From Mycobacteroides sp. LB1 (GTDB lineage Bacteria > Actinomycetota > Actinomycetes > Mycobacteriales > Mycobacteriaceae): a stretch of DNA of 64,000 nucleotides. A model generated the notes under the pieces. The model worked only from the letters and a program-made list of their open reading frames with translations. It was not told the DNA's origin and searched no databases. Positions 7,657-16,013 of this stretch are shown piece after piece; positions within the stretch are counted from its first letter, which is position 1; the number at the start of each line of letters is the position of its first letter. The DNA is taken from the NCBI RefSeq assembly GCF_013449725.1, contig NZ_JACCFF010000004.1, forward strand, positions 310,001 through 374,000, read 5' to 3'. Position numbers and translations under genes: made by a program.

Positions 7657-8765
7657 GCCGTCACCGCGCCCGGGCGCAGGATCTGCCGGACTGCCTGGCC
7701 GTCGGCCAACGCATCCAGGGCGATATTGATATCGGCGAGGGGTAGGTCGTCGGACTTGAGCTTCTCCACCGGTAGTCGACCGGCCCGCCACAGCGCCAGC
7801 ATCGCCGGGATGTCCTGTTGCGGTTGCGCCGATCCCATGTATGAGCCCAGAATGCTGCGCCCCTCGGCCACAATGCTCAACGCGGGCAGCGTGATCCGTG
7901 CGTCGGGGTGTGGTAGGCCCACCGACACGGTGCCGCCGCCGCGGCCAGTGAGCGCGTACGCCTGCTCCAGCACCGCGGCCGATCCGACCACCTCGAACAC
8001 CCAGTCGTGGCCGCCGGGGGCGTCCTCTGGTGCACAGGCGCTGGTGGCCCCGAGTTCTAGGGCCAGCTCGCGTTTGGCGGGTACGGGGTCGATGGCGAGC
8101 ACCTCGCCGGCACCCGCGGCGGCCGCCGACATCACGACGGCCTGGCCGACGCCGCCGAGTCCGAGCACCGCGACCGAGTCGCCGGGGCGCACCGAGGCGG
8201 TGTGGACGACCGCCCCGAAACCGGTCAGCATGGCGCAGCCGAAGAGCGCGGCGGTGTCCAGGGGAACGTCCGGAGCGATGACGACCACCGAATTACGGTC
8301 CACTACAGCATGATCCGCGAAGCCCGACACGCCCAGATGGTGACGGATCTCGGTGCCGTCCAGATCGTGCAGGCGCGTGCCGCCGCGGATCAGGTCGCCG
8401 CGACCGTTGGCCGCAGCGGCGTCCGGGCACAGGGCGGGGCGACCCGAGGAACAGTACCGACAGGCGCCGCAGCTCGGCACGTACACCAGCACCACATGAT
8501 CGCCGGGGGAGACGTCGCGAACACCGGGGCCGACTTCGGCGATGACACCGGCGGCTTCGTGCCCCAGGGCCATTGGCACCGGTCGGACGCGGTTGCCGTC
8601 GACAACCGACAGATCCGAATGGCAAAGGCCCGCCGCTTCGATTCGTACCAGCACCTCGCCGGGGCCGGGTGGGTCGAGTTCCAGCTCAACGACTTTTAGT
8701 GGATGGGTGTCGCGGTAGGGCCGGTCGATAGGTGCCGAATGCAGCACCGCACTACGAATTCTCAC
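7653..8765 (-). CDS. Zinc-dependent alcohol dehydrogenase (AdhD/class III-like MDR)
   Basis: About 370 residues. The N-terminal catalytic domain has the catalytic zinc ligands (LCHSD and GHEAAG) and the structural-zinc cluster CGACRYCSSGRPALC. The Rossmann domain follows with VAVLGLGGVGQAVVM and an acidic residue (AIDP) that favours NAD. The substrate is an alcohol or aldehyde; the glutathione- or mycothiol-linked types share this layout. GTG 8765 is preferred because GGAGAA lies five bases upstream; an in-frame ATG at 8777 is the alternative. Either start lies inside the end of ethR, so the two are coupled, and the thioesterase follows with a 4-bp overlap. Confidence 0.88.
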   Translation of the reverse strand: MRIRSAVLHSAPIDRPYRDTHPLKVVELELDPPGPGEVLVRIEAAGLCHSDLSVVDGNRVRPVPMALGHEAAGVIAEVGPGVRDVSPGDHVVLVYVPSCGACRYCSSGRPALCPDAAAANGRGDLIRGGTRLHDLDGTEIRHHLGVSGFADHAVVDRNSVVVIAPDVPLDTAALFGCAMLTGFGAVVHTASVRPGDSVAVLGLGGVGQAVVMSAAAAGAGEVLAIDPVPAKRELALELGATSACAPEDAPGGHDWVFEVVGSAAVLEQAYALTGRGGGTVSVGLPHPDARITLPALSIVAEGRSILGSYMGSAQPQQDIPAMLALWRAGRLPVEKLKSDDLPLADINIALDALADGQAVRQILRPGAVTA

Positions 8766-9390
8766 GGAGTTCTCCATAGATCGCGTTGAGCCAGACGTGC
8801 AGCAGCGTATCGACCACCCTGTCATCCTCGACGGCGGGCTGCTGACCGGTGAAGGTCGCCTGCATCATCGACTGGTTGATGAGGTTGAGCGCGATCGAGA
8901 TATCGCGGGAGGGAATGGTTTCCGGAGCGGCACCACGAGCTCGTTCGGCGTCGATGCCGACAGCTGTCATGGCGACCCAATTCTCGGTCACCTCCGACCA
9001 GCGTTGATCCAGCTCGGCGCTGGTCCCCTGTACGCCCGATAACGCCACCGAGACGGAACGGTGCGAACCGAAGGCATCGAAATAGGCCTTGATCACGGCG
9101 CGCCAGTACTCGGCCGGGCTCTTCATGCCGGTTATGTCGATGGCCGCGACATTGGCGTCGGCCTCCTCGATGATGCGTTCTGCGAGCGTGAGGAGGACGG
9201 CTTCCTTGGAGGAGAAATAGAAGTAGAACGTCGGCCGGGAGATCCCGGCTCCGCGCGCCAGATCGTCGACGGCGATATCTGTGAGCGGACGGTGTGCGAG
9301 CAGCTCCTCGGCGGTCGCCAGGATGGCCTGTATCCGATCATCCCCGGAGGGGCGCGTCGTCCTGCGGCCTCTCGTCGTCGGTTTAGTCAC
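8752..9390 (-). CDS. ethR: TetR-family repressor EthR
   Basis: 212 residues, close to the M. tuberculosis EthR length. The N-terminus GRRTTRPSGDDRIQAILATA and the HTH segment DLARGAGISRPTFYFYFSSK are almost the remembered EthR sequence, and the C-terminal block ALNLINQSMMQATFTGQQPA also matches. EthR represses the monooxygenase gene ethA, and its long hydrophobic ligand tunnel binds lipophilic esters. The gene is divergent from ethA across 74 bp that contain EthR-type operator repeats. Unlike the simple two-gene locus, here ethR overlaps an alcohol dehydrogenase gene and leads a four-gene run, hinting at a natural metabolic role. The start is GTG 9390. Confidence 0.93.
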   Translation of the reverse strand: MTKPTTRGRRTTRPSGDDRIQAILATAEELLAHRPLTDIAVDDLARGAGISRPTFYFYFSSKEAVLLTLAERIIEEADANVAAIDITGMKSPAEYWRAVIKAYFDAFGSHRSVSVALSGVQGTSAELDQRWSEVTENWVAMTAVGIDAERARGAAPETIPSRDISIALNLINQSMMQATFTGQQPAVEDDRVVDTLLHVWLNAIYGELRENS

Positions 9391-9416
9391 GTCTACCTGC
9401 GCATTCTATGAAGTTC

Positions 9417-9452
9417 TCGACACACTGTTGACTTTCTCGACACTGCGTCGAT
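9417..9452. promoter_or_regulatory. EthR operator between ethR and ethA
   Basis: Two direct copies, 20 bp apart, of TCGACA-N4-GT(T/C)GA(C/T): 9417-9432 and 9437-9452. Each copy is itself an imperfect palindrome. The arrangement closely resembles the remembered M. tuberculosis ethA-ethR operator, where several EthR dimers bind co-operatively. The second copy ends 12 bp before the ethA ATG, so bound repressor would cover the promoter and start region. Confidence 0.85.
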
Positions 9453-9464
9453 AGCCTAGCTGTC

Positions 9465-10943
9465 ATGACCGAACATGTCGACATTGTCATCGCGGGCGCC
9501 GGAATCTCGGGTATTGGCATGGCATGCCACATCACCCGCGACGTGCCGGGCAAGAAGTTCCTGGTACTGGAGGCGCGCGAGCGCATCGGCGGCACATGGG
9601 ACCTGTTCCGCTACCCGGGGATCCGCTCCGACTCCGACATGTTCACCCTGGGCTTTAACTTCCGGCCGTGGACGAGCACCAAGGGCATTGCCGATGGGAC
9701 GTCCATCCGCGAATACGTCACGGATACCGCTCGCGAATACGGCGTGGACAAGTCGATCCGATTCGGGCACAAGATCGTCGGCGCCGAGTGGTCCTCCGAG
9801 CAGGGCCTCTGGACGCTGCAGGTGGAGCACGCTGGCGAGACCGTCGAATTCACCTGCGAGTTCTTCTTGGGCTGCACCGGGTACTACAACTACGACGAGG
9901 GCTTTACGCCCGAGTTCGAGGGTCTCGACGATTTCGCCGGTCAGGTGATCCACCCGCAGCACTGGCCGGAGGATCTGGATTACGCAGGCAAGAAGGTCGT
10001 TGTCATCGGCAGTGGTGCGACGGCCATGACCCTGGTTCCCGCGATGGCGGGAACGGCAGGCCACGTGACCATGCTGCAGCGTTCGCCCACCTACGTGGTG
10101 TCGCTGCCGTCCACCGACGCCCTGGCGGTGGCACTGAAGGGCAAGCTGCCTGCCTCGATCGCGTACCCGATCGTGAAGTGGAAGAACCAGATGGTCAGCT
10201 TCATCAGCTACCAGACGAGCCGCCGCGACCCGGAGCGGATGAAGGGGATCTTGCGTGCGCTACTGAAGCGGCAGCTGCCCGATTTCGATCTGGATAAGCA
10301 CTTCACCCCGAAGTACAACCCGTGGGACCAGCGGTTGTGCGTGGTGCCGGATTCGGATCTGTTCCGCGTGCTGCGCAAGGGCACCGCGTCGATCGTCACC
10401 GACCGGATCGCGCGATTCACCCCGAAGGGCATCCTGCTGGAGTCGGGCGAGGAGCTTGAGGCCGATATTGTTGTCACCGCAACGGGTTTGAACGTTCAGC
10501 TGGCGGCTGGCCTCAAGCCGGTCGTCGACGGCATCGAGGTCGATCCGTCGAAGTGCGTCACCTACAAGGGGCTGATGCTGACGGGTATCCCGAACTTCAT
10601 CTTCACGTTCGGATACACCAACGCCTCGTGGACCTTGCGTGCCGATCTGGTGTCGCAGTACACGTGCCGGCTGCTCAAACACATGGACAAGGAAGGCCAG
10701 ACGGTCGTGTGGCCGGTCGAGCCCGAGACCACGGAGCGACTGCCGTTTGTGGACTTGGATTCCGGGTACATCTCGCGTGCGGGCGCTGCGATGCCGCACC
10801 AGGTGCCGACCGCCCCGTGGCGTTCGTACCAGAACTACTTCCGTGAGCTGCCCGTTCTCAAGTACGGGAAGGTCGCCGATAAGGGCGTCCGATTCAGCAG
10901 GGTGAATGCCTCGACAAAGACACCCGTTGCAATAGGCAGGTAA
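9465..10943 (+). CDS. ethA: FAD-containing Baeyer-Villiger monooxygenase EthA
   Basis: 492 residues, essentially the EthA length. It has an N-terminal FAD-binding GAGISG, then FRYPGIRSDSDMFTLGF, then the NADPH-binding GSGATAMTLVPAMAG preceded by the Baeyer-Villiger-type stretch HPQHWPEDLDY. The block TNASWTLRADLVSQYTCRLL is also typical of EthA. The enzyme inserts oxygen into ketones to give esters; in tuberculosis it activates ethionamide, thiacetazone and related thiocarbonyl prodrugs. It is controlled by the divergent ethR through the repeats at 9417-9452. The 3' end overlaps a palindrome that probably serves the next gene. Mycobacteria often have several EthA-like monooxygenases, but linkage to ethR marks this one as the orthologue. 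Confidence 0.94.
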   Translation: MTEHVDIVIAGAGISGIGMACHITRDVPGKKFLVLEARERIGGTWDLFRYPGIRSDSDMFTLGFNFRPWTSTKGIADGTSIREYVTDTAREYGVDKSIRFGHKIVGAEWSSEQGLWTLQVEHAGETVEFTCEFFLGCTGYYNYDEGFTPEFEGLDDFAGQVIHPQHWPEDLDYAGKKVVVIGSGATAMTLVPAMAGTAGHVTMLQRSPTYVVSLPSTDALAVALKGKLPASIAYPIVKWKNQMVSFISYQTSRRDPERMKGILRALLKRQLPDFDLDKHFTPKYNPWDQRLCVVPDSDLFRVLRKGTASIVTDRIARFTPKGILLESGEELEADIVVTATGLNVQLAAGLKPVVDGIEVDPSKCVTYKGLMLTGIPNFIFTFGYTNASWTLRADLVSQYTCRLLKHMDKEGQTVVWPVEPETTERLPFVDLDSGYISRAGAAMPHQVPTAPWRSYQNYFRELPVLKYGKVADKGVRFSRVNASTKTPVAIGR

Positions 10944-10965
10944 ATACCTGCATAATGGCCGGGTG
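10936..10965 (+). promoter_or_regulatory. Palindrome, -10 box and leaderless GTG of the ArsR-SRPBCC gene
   Basis: GCAGGTA-AA-TACCTGC at 10936-10951 is a perfect 7-bp inverted repeat overlapping the ethA stop codon. It runs into CATAAT (10951-10956), a good -10 hexamer, and the GTG start lies at 10963, where transcription from that box should begin. This predicts a leaderless mRNA whose promoter is occluded by the ArsR-type protein it encodes. The operator assignment is inference from position and symmetry. Confidence 0.65.
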
Positions 10966-11751
10966 CAGTCAGCGCCCGGCCATTCTCATTGGGACATCGT
11001 TTTCAAGGCTCTCGCCGACCCAACTCGACGGGAGCTGTTGGACCGGCTGCATGAACGTAACGGCCAGACTCTGAGTCAGCTGTGCGACGGCGTTTGTATG
11101 ACGCGACAGTCGGCGACTCAACACCTGGGCGTGCTCGAATCCGCCAACCTGATCAGTGCCGTGCGGCGGGGCCGCGAGAAGCTGCACTATCTCAATCCGG
11201 TTCCGCTGCAAGAGATTCAGGAACGGTGGATCGACAAGTTCGAGCGCCCGTGGCTGCGGGCGCTGAGTGCGATCAAGCAGCGAGCTGAGGAGCCAAACAT
11301 GTCTCAACCAACTTTCGTCTACACCACCTACATCAGCAGCACGCCGGAGAAGGTGTGGCAGGCCATCACCGATCCCGAGCTGAGCGGCCAGTACTGGGGA
11401 CATGCGAACGTTTCTGACTGGCAACAGGGTTCACGCTGGGAACACCAACGCGTCGACGGTTCCGGTATTGCCGATGTGGTGGGCACCGTGGTGGAGGCCG
11501 ATCCGCCACGCAAGCTGGTGACCACCTGGGCCGACCCGGCGAGCGGTGCCGAGGGGCCGACATCTACCGTTACCTTCCTGATTCAGCCATACCAAGACAT
11601 CGTGCGGCTCACCCTCACGCATGCCGATCTGGCGGACCCGGCCGAGTATGCACAGGCAAGCGGTGGATGGGCAGCCGTGCTGTCAAACCTCAAGTCATTC
11701 TTGGAGACTGGTGCTCCGCTTCCTAGCGCGCCGTGGAACCAGCCCGCGTAA
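10963..11751 (+). CDS. ArsR-type HTH fused to an SRPBCC (AHSA1-like) domain
   Basis: 262 residues. Residues 1-100 are an ArsR winged helix (FKALADPTRRELLDRLHERN and MTRQSATQHLGVLESANLI) without an obvious metal-binding Cys pair. Residues about 112-255 form an SRPBCC/AHSA1 domain (FVYTTYISSTPEKVWQAITD to TWADPASGAEGPTSTVTFLI), a hydrophobic-ligand cavity fold. In many bacteria the two are separate adjacent genes; here the inner MSQPTFVYTTYIS looks like the former start of the second gene, so this is a gene fusion. The ligand cavity may act as the sensor for the HTH (inference). A palindrome overlies its -10 box. It ends three bases before the convergent mmpL stop. Confidence 0.85.
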   Translation: MQSAPGHSHWDIVFKALADPTRRELLDRLHERNGQTLSQLCDGVCMTRQSATQHLGVLESANLISAVRRGREKLHYLNPVPLQEIQERWIDKFERPWLRALSAIKQRAEEPNMSQPTFVYTTYISSTPEKVWQAITDPELSGQYWGHANVSDWQQGSRWEHQRVDGSGIADVVGTVVEADPPRKLVTTWADPASGAEGPTSTVTFLIQPYQDIVRLTLTHADLADPAEYAQASGGWAAVLSNLKSFLETGAPLPSAPWNQPA

Positions 11752-11754
11752 GCG

Positions 11755-14625
11755 TCAGCCGTGCACGGAGATCGGTCCGGTGGCGTCATCGGTCCCGGAT
11801 GGTTTCGGCCCAAAAGGATTCGACACTGGGCGGCTTCGCATGTTGAGGGGCCACCAGAACCAGCGGCCGAGCAAGGTGGCTATCGCCGGCGTCAAGAACG
11901 ACCGCACCACGAGGGTGTCGAAGAGTAGTCCGAGGCCGATCGTGGTACCGATCTGGCCAAGAACGCGCAGATCGCTGAAGATGAAGGATGACATTGTCAC
12001 CGCGAAAACCAGGCCGGCGGCGGTGACAACCCCGCCGGTGCCGGCAATGGCGCGGATGATGCCCGTCTTCAAGCCTGCGCCGGTTTCCTCCTTGAATCGG
12101 GAGACCAGTAGCAGGTTGTAGTCTGCGCCGACAGCCAGCAAGATGATGACCGCCAGCGGGAAGATGACCCAGTACAGTGGAATTCCGAAGATGTACTGCC
12201 ACACCACTACTGACATCCCGAATGATGCCGCCAGCGACAGTGCCACCGTCCCCACGATGACCATGGCCGCCACGAGGCTGCGAGTCAGGAACATCATGAT
12301 GAGCAGGATGAGGCCAAGCGAGGCCAACGCGGCCATCAGCAGATCGTATTTCTGGCCGTCGGCGATGTCCTTGTACGCCGAAGCGGTTCCGGCCACATAG
12401 ATCTTGGCGTCGGCCAGCGGTGTTGCCTTGACGGCATCGAAGGCAGCTTCCTTTATCGCGTCAATGTGTTCGATCCCCTCGGAGGTCTGCGGATCTCCTT
12501 GATGGGTGATGATCATGCGCGCGGCCTTGCCGTCCGGGGACATGAACAGCTTCATGCCGCGTTTGAACGCCGGATTATCGAACGCCTCCGGTGGCAGGTA
12601 GAACGAATCATCGTTCTTCGCGTCGTCGAAAGCCTTGCCCAACTCTGTTGCGGTGCGGGTGGATTCCTCATTCTGCGTATTGGTGCCGTTGTTGATGGCG
12701 TAGTTGGACTGGGTCAGGTCGCGGTTCTTCTCCTGTATCGCGATCTGGGGTGGAATGAGATCCACGAGTTTGGGCTGTAAAGCGTCGAGCTTGTTGAGGC
12801 TTCCGGTGACGGTTTGGAGCGCATCGACGAGTTCGTCGATACCGTCGAGGGCGTCGAAGACGGACCTCAGCGCCGCGCAGAAGGGGATGTCGAAGCAGTG
12901 TGGTTCCCAGTAGAAGTAGTTGCGTAGGGGCCGGAACTGGTCGTCGAAGTTCGCGATCTTGTCGCGCAAGTCCTGGGCGACCGCCACCGTCTGCTGGAAT
13001 CCCTGGGTCTGTTCGTGCGTGATCGCGGCGCTCTGTTTCTGAAGTGCCAGTTGCTGTCTCAGCACAGCGATGGTTTGCGTCATCTGATCGGCCTGTTGAG
13101 ACAGGTACAGGGCCTGGTTCTGCTGCTGGGAGAGATTCATCAGCTGGCTGGCGCTCGACGCACTTATCTGAAATGGAATGGAGGAGTGGGTGATCGGCGT
13201 CCCGAGAGGGCGGGTGATCGATTGGACCAGGGCCACGCCACGGGCATGCAGAACGGACTTGGCGACGCGTTCCAGCATGACCATGCCCGCGGGATTGCGC
13301 ATATCGAAATCGGTCTCGATCATGAGAAGCTCGGGGTTGAGTCGCGCGACGGAGAAGTGACGTTCGGCTGCGGCATACCCCACGTTGGACGGAACCGAGC
13401 TCGGCATGTAGATGCGGCCGTCGTAGGTGGTCTTGTACCCCGGCAACGCGAGCAGTCCGATCAGCGTCACCACGCAAGAGACGACGAGAATTGGGCCGGG
13501 CCAGCGCACGATTGCCGTGCCGATGCGGCGCCAACCGCGGGTGCGCATCGCACGTTTGGCCTCCATCAGTCCGAAGCGGCTGGCGATTATCAGCACGGCC
13601 GGGGCCAAGGTGAGCGAGGCAGCCAGGGTCACCAGCACCCCGAGCGCAGCAGGCACACCCAGGGTCTGGAAGTAGGGCAGTCGCGTGAACGACAGGCAGA
13701 GCAACGCGCCCGCGACGGTCAGACCTGATCCGATGATCACGTGAGCAGTGGACTTGAACATCGTTTGGTAGGCGGCCAGACGATCCTCACCGGCTGAGCG
13801 TGCTTCCTGGTAGCGGCCGACGAAAAATATTGCGTAGTCGGTACCGGCGGCAATGGCGAGCATTGTCAGAAGATTCGTGGCATAGGTCGACAGGCCGATG
13901 ACTCCCGTGTGTCCTAGTGCCGCAACAATTCCGCGCGCTGCCGATAGTTCCACAAGGACTGTCACCAGAACCAGCGCCGTGGTGCCGAGCGAGCGGTAGA
14001 CGATCAGCAGCATGATGGCAATGACCGCGAAGGTGATGAGCGTGACTTGGGCGGCGCCCGCGTTGCCCACCTCGAACTGATCGGTGATGGTGGGGGCCTC
14101 GCCGGAAACGTAGGCCTTGACCCCGTCCGGGGCGGGTGTGTCTGCCACGATGCGCCGTACGGCATCGACGGATTCATTGGAGAGCGCCTCGCCCTGATTG
14201 CCGGCGACATAGACCTGCACGTACGCGGCCTTGCCGTCCTTGCTTTGCGAACCGCCCGCCGTGATCGGATCGCCCCAGTAGTCGGCGACGTGCTGCACGT
14301 GCTCACGGTCCTCATTCAGCCGCTGCACCAGCGTGTTGTAGAACTGATGTGCTTGCGCGCCAAGGGGTTTGTCACCCTCGAGGACGACCATTGCCGAGCT
14401 GTCCGAGTCGAACTCGTTAAAGACCTTGCCGATATGCCTCATCGCCATGGTGGACGGTGCATCGGCGGCGTTCAGTGGGGCAGAACGTTCTTCGCCAACC
14501 ACTTCCAGTTGCGGCACTGCGGCGTTGGTCACCGCCGCGATGGCCACCCAGAACAAGACGATCGGCACCGCGAGCCTGCGGATTATCCTGGCGGCCCGTG
14601 ACTCTTGGGCGTGACCGGCACTCAT
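11755..14625 (-). CDS. MmpL-family RND transporter (MmpL5-like)
   Basis: 956 residues from ATG 14625, which overlaps the mmpS stop by 4 bp; the ORF extension upstream is discarded. There is one N-terminal transmembrane helix, a large periplasmic loop, five helices, a second long coiled-coil-rich loop (LSQQQNQALYLSQQADQMTQ and following) and five more helices. Both proton-relay Asp-Tyr pairs are present (D263-Y264 in GTDYAIFF, D835-Y836 in GADYNLLL). MmpL proteins export lipids, siderophores or drugs driven by proton motive force; those paired with an MmpS are of the MmpL4/5 type, often linked to siderophore export or drug efflux. The cargo here cannot be read from sequence. Confidence 0.92.
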   Translation of the reverse strand: MSAGHAQESRAARIIRRLAVPIVLFWVAIAAVTNAAVPQLEVVGEERSAPLNAADAPSTMAMRHIGKVFNEFDSDSSAMVVLEGDKPLGAQAHQFYNTLVQRLNEDREHVQHVADYWGDPITAGGSQSKDGKAAYVQVYVAGNQGEALSNESVDAVRRIVADTPAPDGVKAYVSGEAPTITDQFEVGNAGAAQVTLITFAVIAIMLLIVYRSLGTTALVLVTVLVELSAARGIVAALGHTGVIGLSTYATNLLTMLAIAAGTDYAIFFVGRYQEARSAGEDRLAAYQTMFKSTAHVIIGSGLTVAGALLCLSFTRLPYFQTLGVPAALGVLVTLAASLTLAPAVLIIASRFGLMEAKRAMRTRGWRRIGTAIVRWPGPILVVSCVVTLIGLLALPGYKTTYDGRIYMPSSVPSNVGYAAAERHFSVARLNPELLMIETDFDMRNPAGMVMLERVAKSVLHARGVALVQSITRPLGTPITHSSIPFQISASSASQLMNLSQQQNQALYLSQQADQMTQTIAVLRQQLALQKQSAAITHEQTQGFQQTVAVAQDLRDKIANFDDQFRPLRNYFYWEPHCFDIPFCAALRSVFDALDGIDELVDALQTVTGSLNKLDALQPKLVDLIPPQIAIQEKNRDLTQSNYAINNGTNTQNEESTRTATELGKAFDDAKNDDSFYLPPEAFDNPAFKRGMKLFMSPDGKAARMIITHQGDPQTSEGIEHIDAIKEAAFDAVKATPLADAKIYVAGTASAYKDIADGQKYDLLMAALASLGLILLIMMFLTRSLVAAMVIVGTVALSLAASFGMSVVVWQYIFGIPLYWVIFPLAVIILLAVGADYNLLLVSRFKEETGAGLKTGIIRAIAGTGGVVTAAGLVFAVTMSSFIFSDLRVLGQIGTTIGLGLLFDTLVVRSFLTPAIATLLGRWFWWPLNMRSRPVSNPFGPKPSGTDDATGPISVHG

Positions 14626-15065
14626 GCGGACTTGTCCAGGCAGGTGGTGTAGCCGTTCACGATGGTGACGGTCCTTTCGTCCTTGACGATGCCGTCGACG
14701 GTAATGCGGCAACCGGTTACGTCACCGTTGCCCTGCGCGCGCAAATCGGCGAACAGGGTGGGGTCGTTGGTAACCAGCTCGTGCGACCACGGCAGCGGTG
14801 CATTGTCGACGCGGTGCGGTTGTGCCATTTCATCGAGGAAGTTGATGGTTGCGGTGCTCCCGGCCGTGCCGAAGACCTCGAAGAGGACGCGTTTGGGGTT
14901 GTAGTTGGTGTTCTCCATGGCCTCATTGCCGGGGCGAGACAGCTCGATGTTCGAGCCGAATACGCCGTGTAGGCGAGTAACGCCGAAGGCCACCACCGCT
15001 ATCACGCTGGCCGCGACGGCCAATGTCCACCACCGCTTGAGGAGACTCCAGAACCGACCTTGCAC
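14622..15065 (-). CDS. MmpS-family accessory protein
   Basis: 147 residues with a single N-terminal membrane anchor (about residues 13-30) and a small periplasmic beta domain. Family blocks are recognisable: VLFEVFGTAGSTATINFLDE, the middle LPWSHELVTNDPTLF, and the C-terminal TGCRITVDGIVKDER. It supports the cognate MmpL transporter, to which it is translationally coupled by a 4-bp overlap. The start is GTG 15065 with GAGAGGG about a dozen bases upstream. The promoter region is shared with the divergent TetR gene and holds a perfect 14-bp palindrome. Confidence 0.9.
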   Translation of the reverse strand: MQGRFWSLLKRWWTLAVAASVIAVVAFGVTRLHGVFGSNIELSRPGNEAMENTNYNPKRVLFEVFGTAGSTATINFLDEMAQPHRVDNAPLPWSHELVTNDPTLFADLRAQGNGDVTGCRITVDGIVKDERTVTIVNGYTTCLDKSA

Positions 15066-15147
15066 CAGCGCCCACGCCCTCTCGCTAGTCGGCAGACCGC
15101 AATCGGGTACCGATAGCGGGTCGAGCCGATAAGATTCTTGTGGAACG

Positions 15148-15161
15148 GTACGGTACCGTAC
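15148..15161. promoter_or_regulatory. Perfect 14-bp palindrome between mmpS and tetR
   Basis: GTACGGTACCGTAC is completely self-complementary and sits four bases before the tetR ATG, in the 100-bp gap to divergent mmpS. Position and symmetry make it the likely TetR operator. Occupancy would at least block tetR itself and probably the opposing mmpS promoter (inference). Confidence 0.65.
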
Positions 15162-15165
15162 TCTG

Positions 15166-15786
15166 ATGAGGAGCGCTGTGTCAACGGGGTTGACTAAGGG
15201 GGCTAAGGGGCGGCGGGCACCTCAGTGGACTCCGCGTGAGGTGGAGCTGCTGGCGGTCACTCTGCGTCTGTTGCAGCAGCACGGATACGACCGCCTATCG
15301 GTCGACGAAGTCGCTGCCGAGTCGAAAGCCAGCAAGGCCACGATCTATCGGCGTTGGCCGTCGAAGGCGGAATTGGTGTTGGCGGCTTTCATCGAGGGGA
15401 TGCGCGCCCAGCTCGTCCGGCCTAACACCGGCTCACTACGCGAGGATCTGCTGCAGATCGGGACCAATGCTCTCGCCGATGTCCGGCGCAATACGCCCGT
15501 CATGCGCGGTCTGCTGAACGAGATCGCGCGAAATCCCGCCTTGACCAAGGCGTTTCGGACGGAGTTCATTGATCAGCGAAAGTTGTTGATCGATGACGTG
15601 GTCAACGCAGCTGTCGAACGGGGCGAGATCGATGCGGCCGCCGTCAACGAGGAACTCTGGGATCTGTTGCCGGGGTATCTGGTGTTCCGCTCGTTACTGC
15701 CCGTGCGGTCACCGACAGCCAACACGGTCCGGACGCTGGTGGACGATGTCATCATGCCCAGCCTGACCCGCGGCACGAATCGCTAA
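15166..15786 (+). CDS. TetR-family repressor divergent from mmpS-mmpL
   Basis: 206 residues. The HTH is at about residues 20-68 (LLAVTLRLLQQHGYDRLSVD then KASKATIYRRWPSKAELVLA), followed by a TetR_C_16/AcrR-like ligand domain. Its divergent position next to mmpS-mmpL is the arrangement known for mycobacterial MmpS5/MmpL5-type efflux pairs, where loss of the regulator raises efflux; that it represses this pair is inference. The ATG at 15166 is the first start; a GTG at 15178 with AGGAG just upstream is an alternative that would drop four residues. A perfect palindrome precedes the start. Confidence 0.88.
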   Translation: MRSAVSTGLTKGAKGRRAPQWTPREVELLAVTLRLLQQHGYDRLSVDEVAAESKASKATIYRRWPSKAELVLAAFIEGMRAQLVRPNTGSLREDLLQIGTNALADVRRNTPVMRGLLNEIARNPALTKAFRTEFIDQRKLLIDDVVNAAVERGEIDAAAVNEELWDLLPGYLVFRSLLPVRSPTANTVRTLVDDVIMPSLTRGTNR

Positions 15787-15937
15787 GTAGGCCCCGGAAG
15801 CGCTCACCTCGGGATTTATCAACGCCGTCGATAGTGGACTGGAAGCCCTTACAGTACAGCCAATTTCAAGGCATTGGTTCACTAGGTCGATGAGGTTCAG
15901 CTAGCGAATGACGGACGCTGGTCATCAAGTCGAATTA

Positions 15938-15987
15938 CATTCCGCGGAATGCACTGCCTCATACCGGCCTGCTATATTCCATGGAAT
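15938..15987 (+). promoter_or_regulatory. Twin ATTCC-N2-GGAAT operators upstream of MarR
   Basis: Two perfect palindromes share the same half-site: CATTCCGCGGAATG at 15938-15951 and ATTCCATGGAAT at 15976-15987, with centres about 37 bp apart. The second overlaps a likely -10 (CTATAT) upstream of the MarR start at 16014. Repetition of one half-site in front of a regulator gene strongly suggests binding by that regulator. Confidence 0.72.
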
Positions 15988-16013
15988 CCAGTAGTAGGTT
16001 GAGAGGATGGGCC

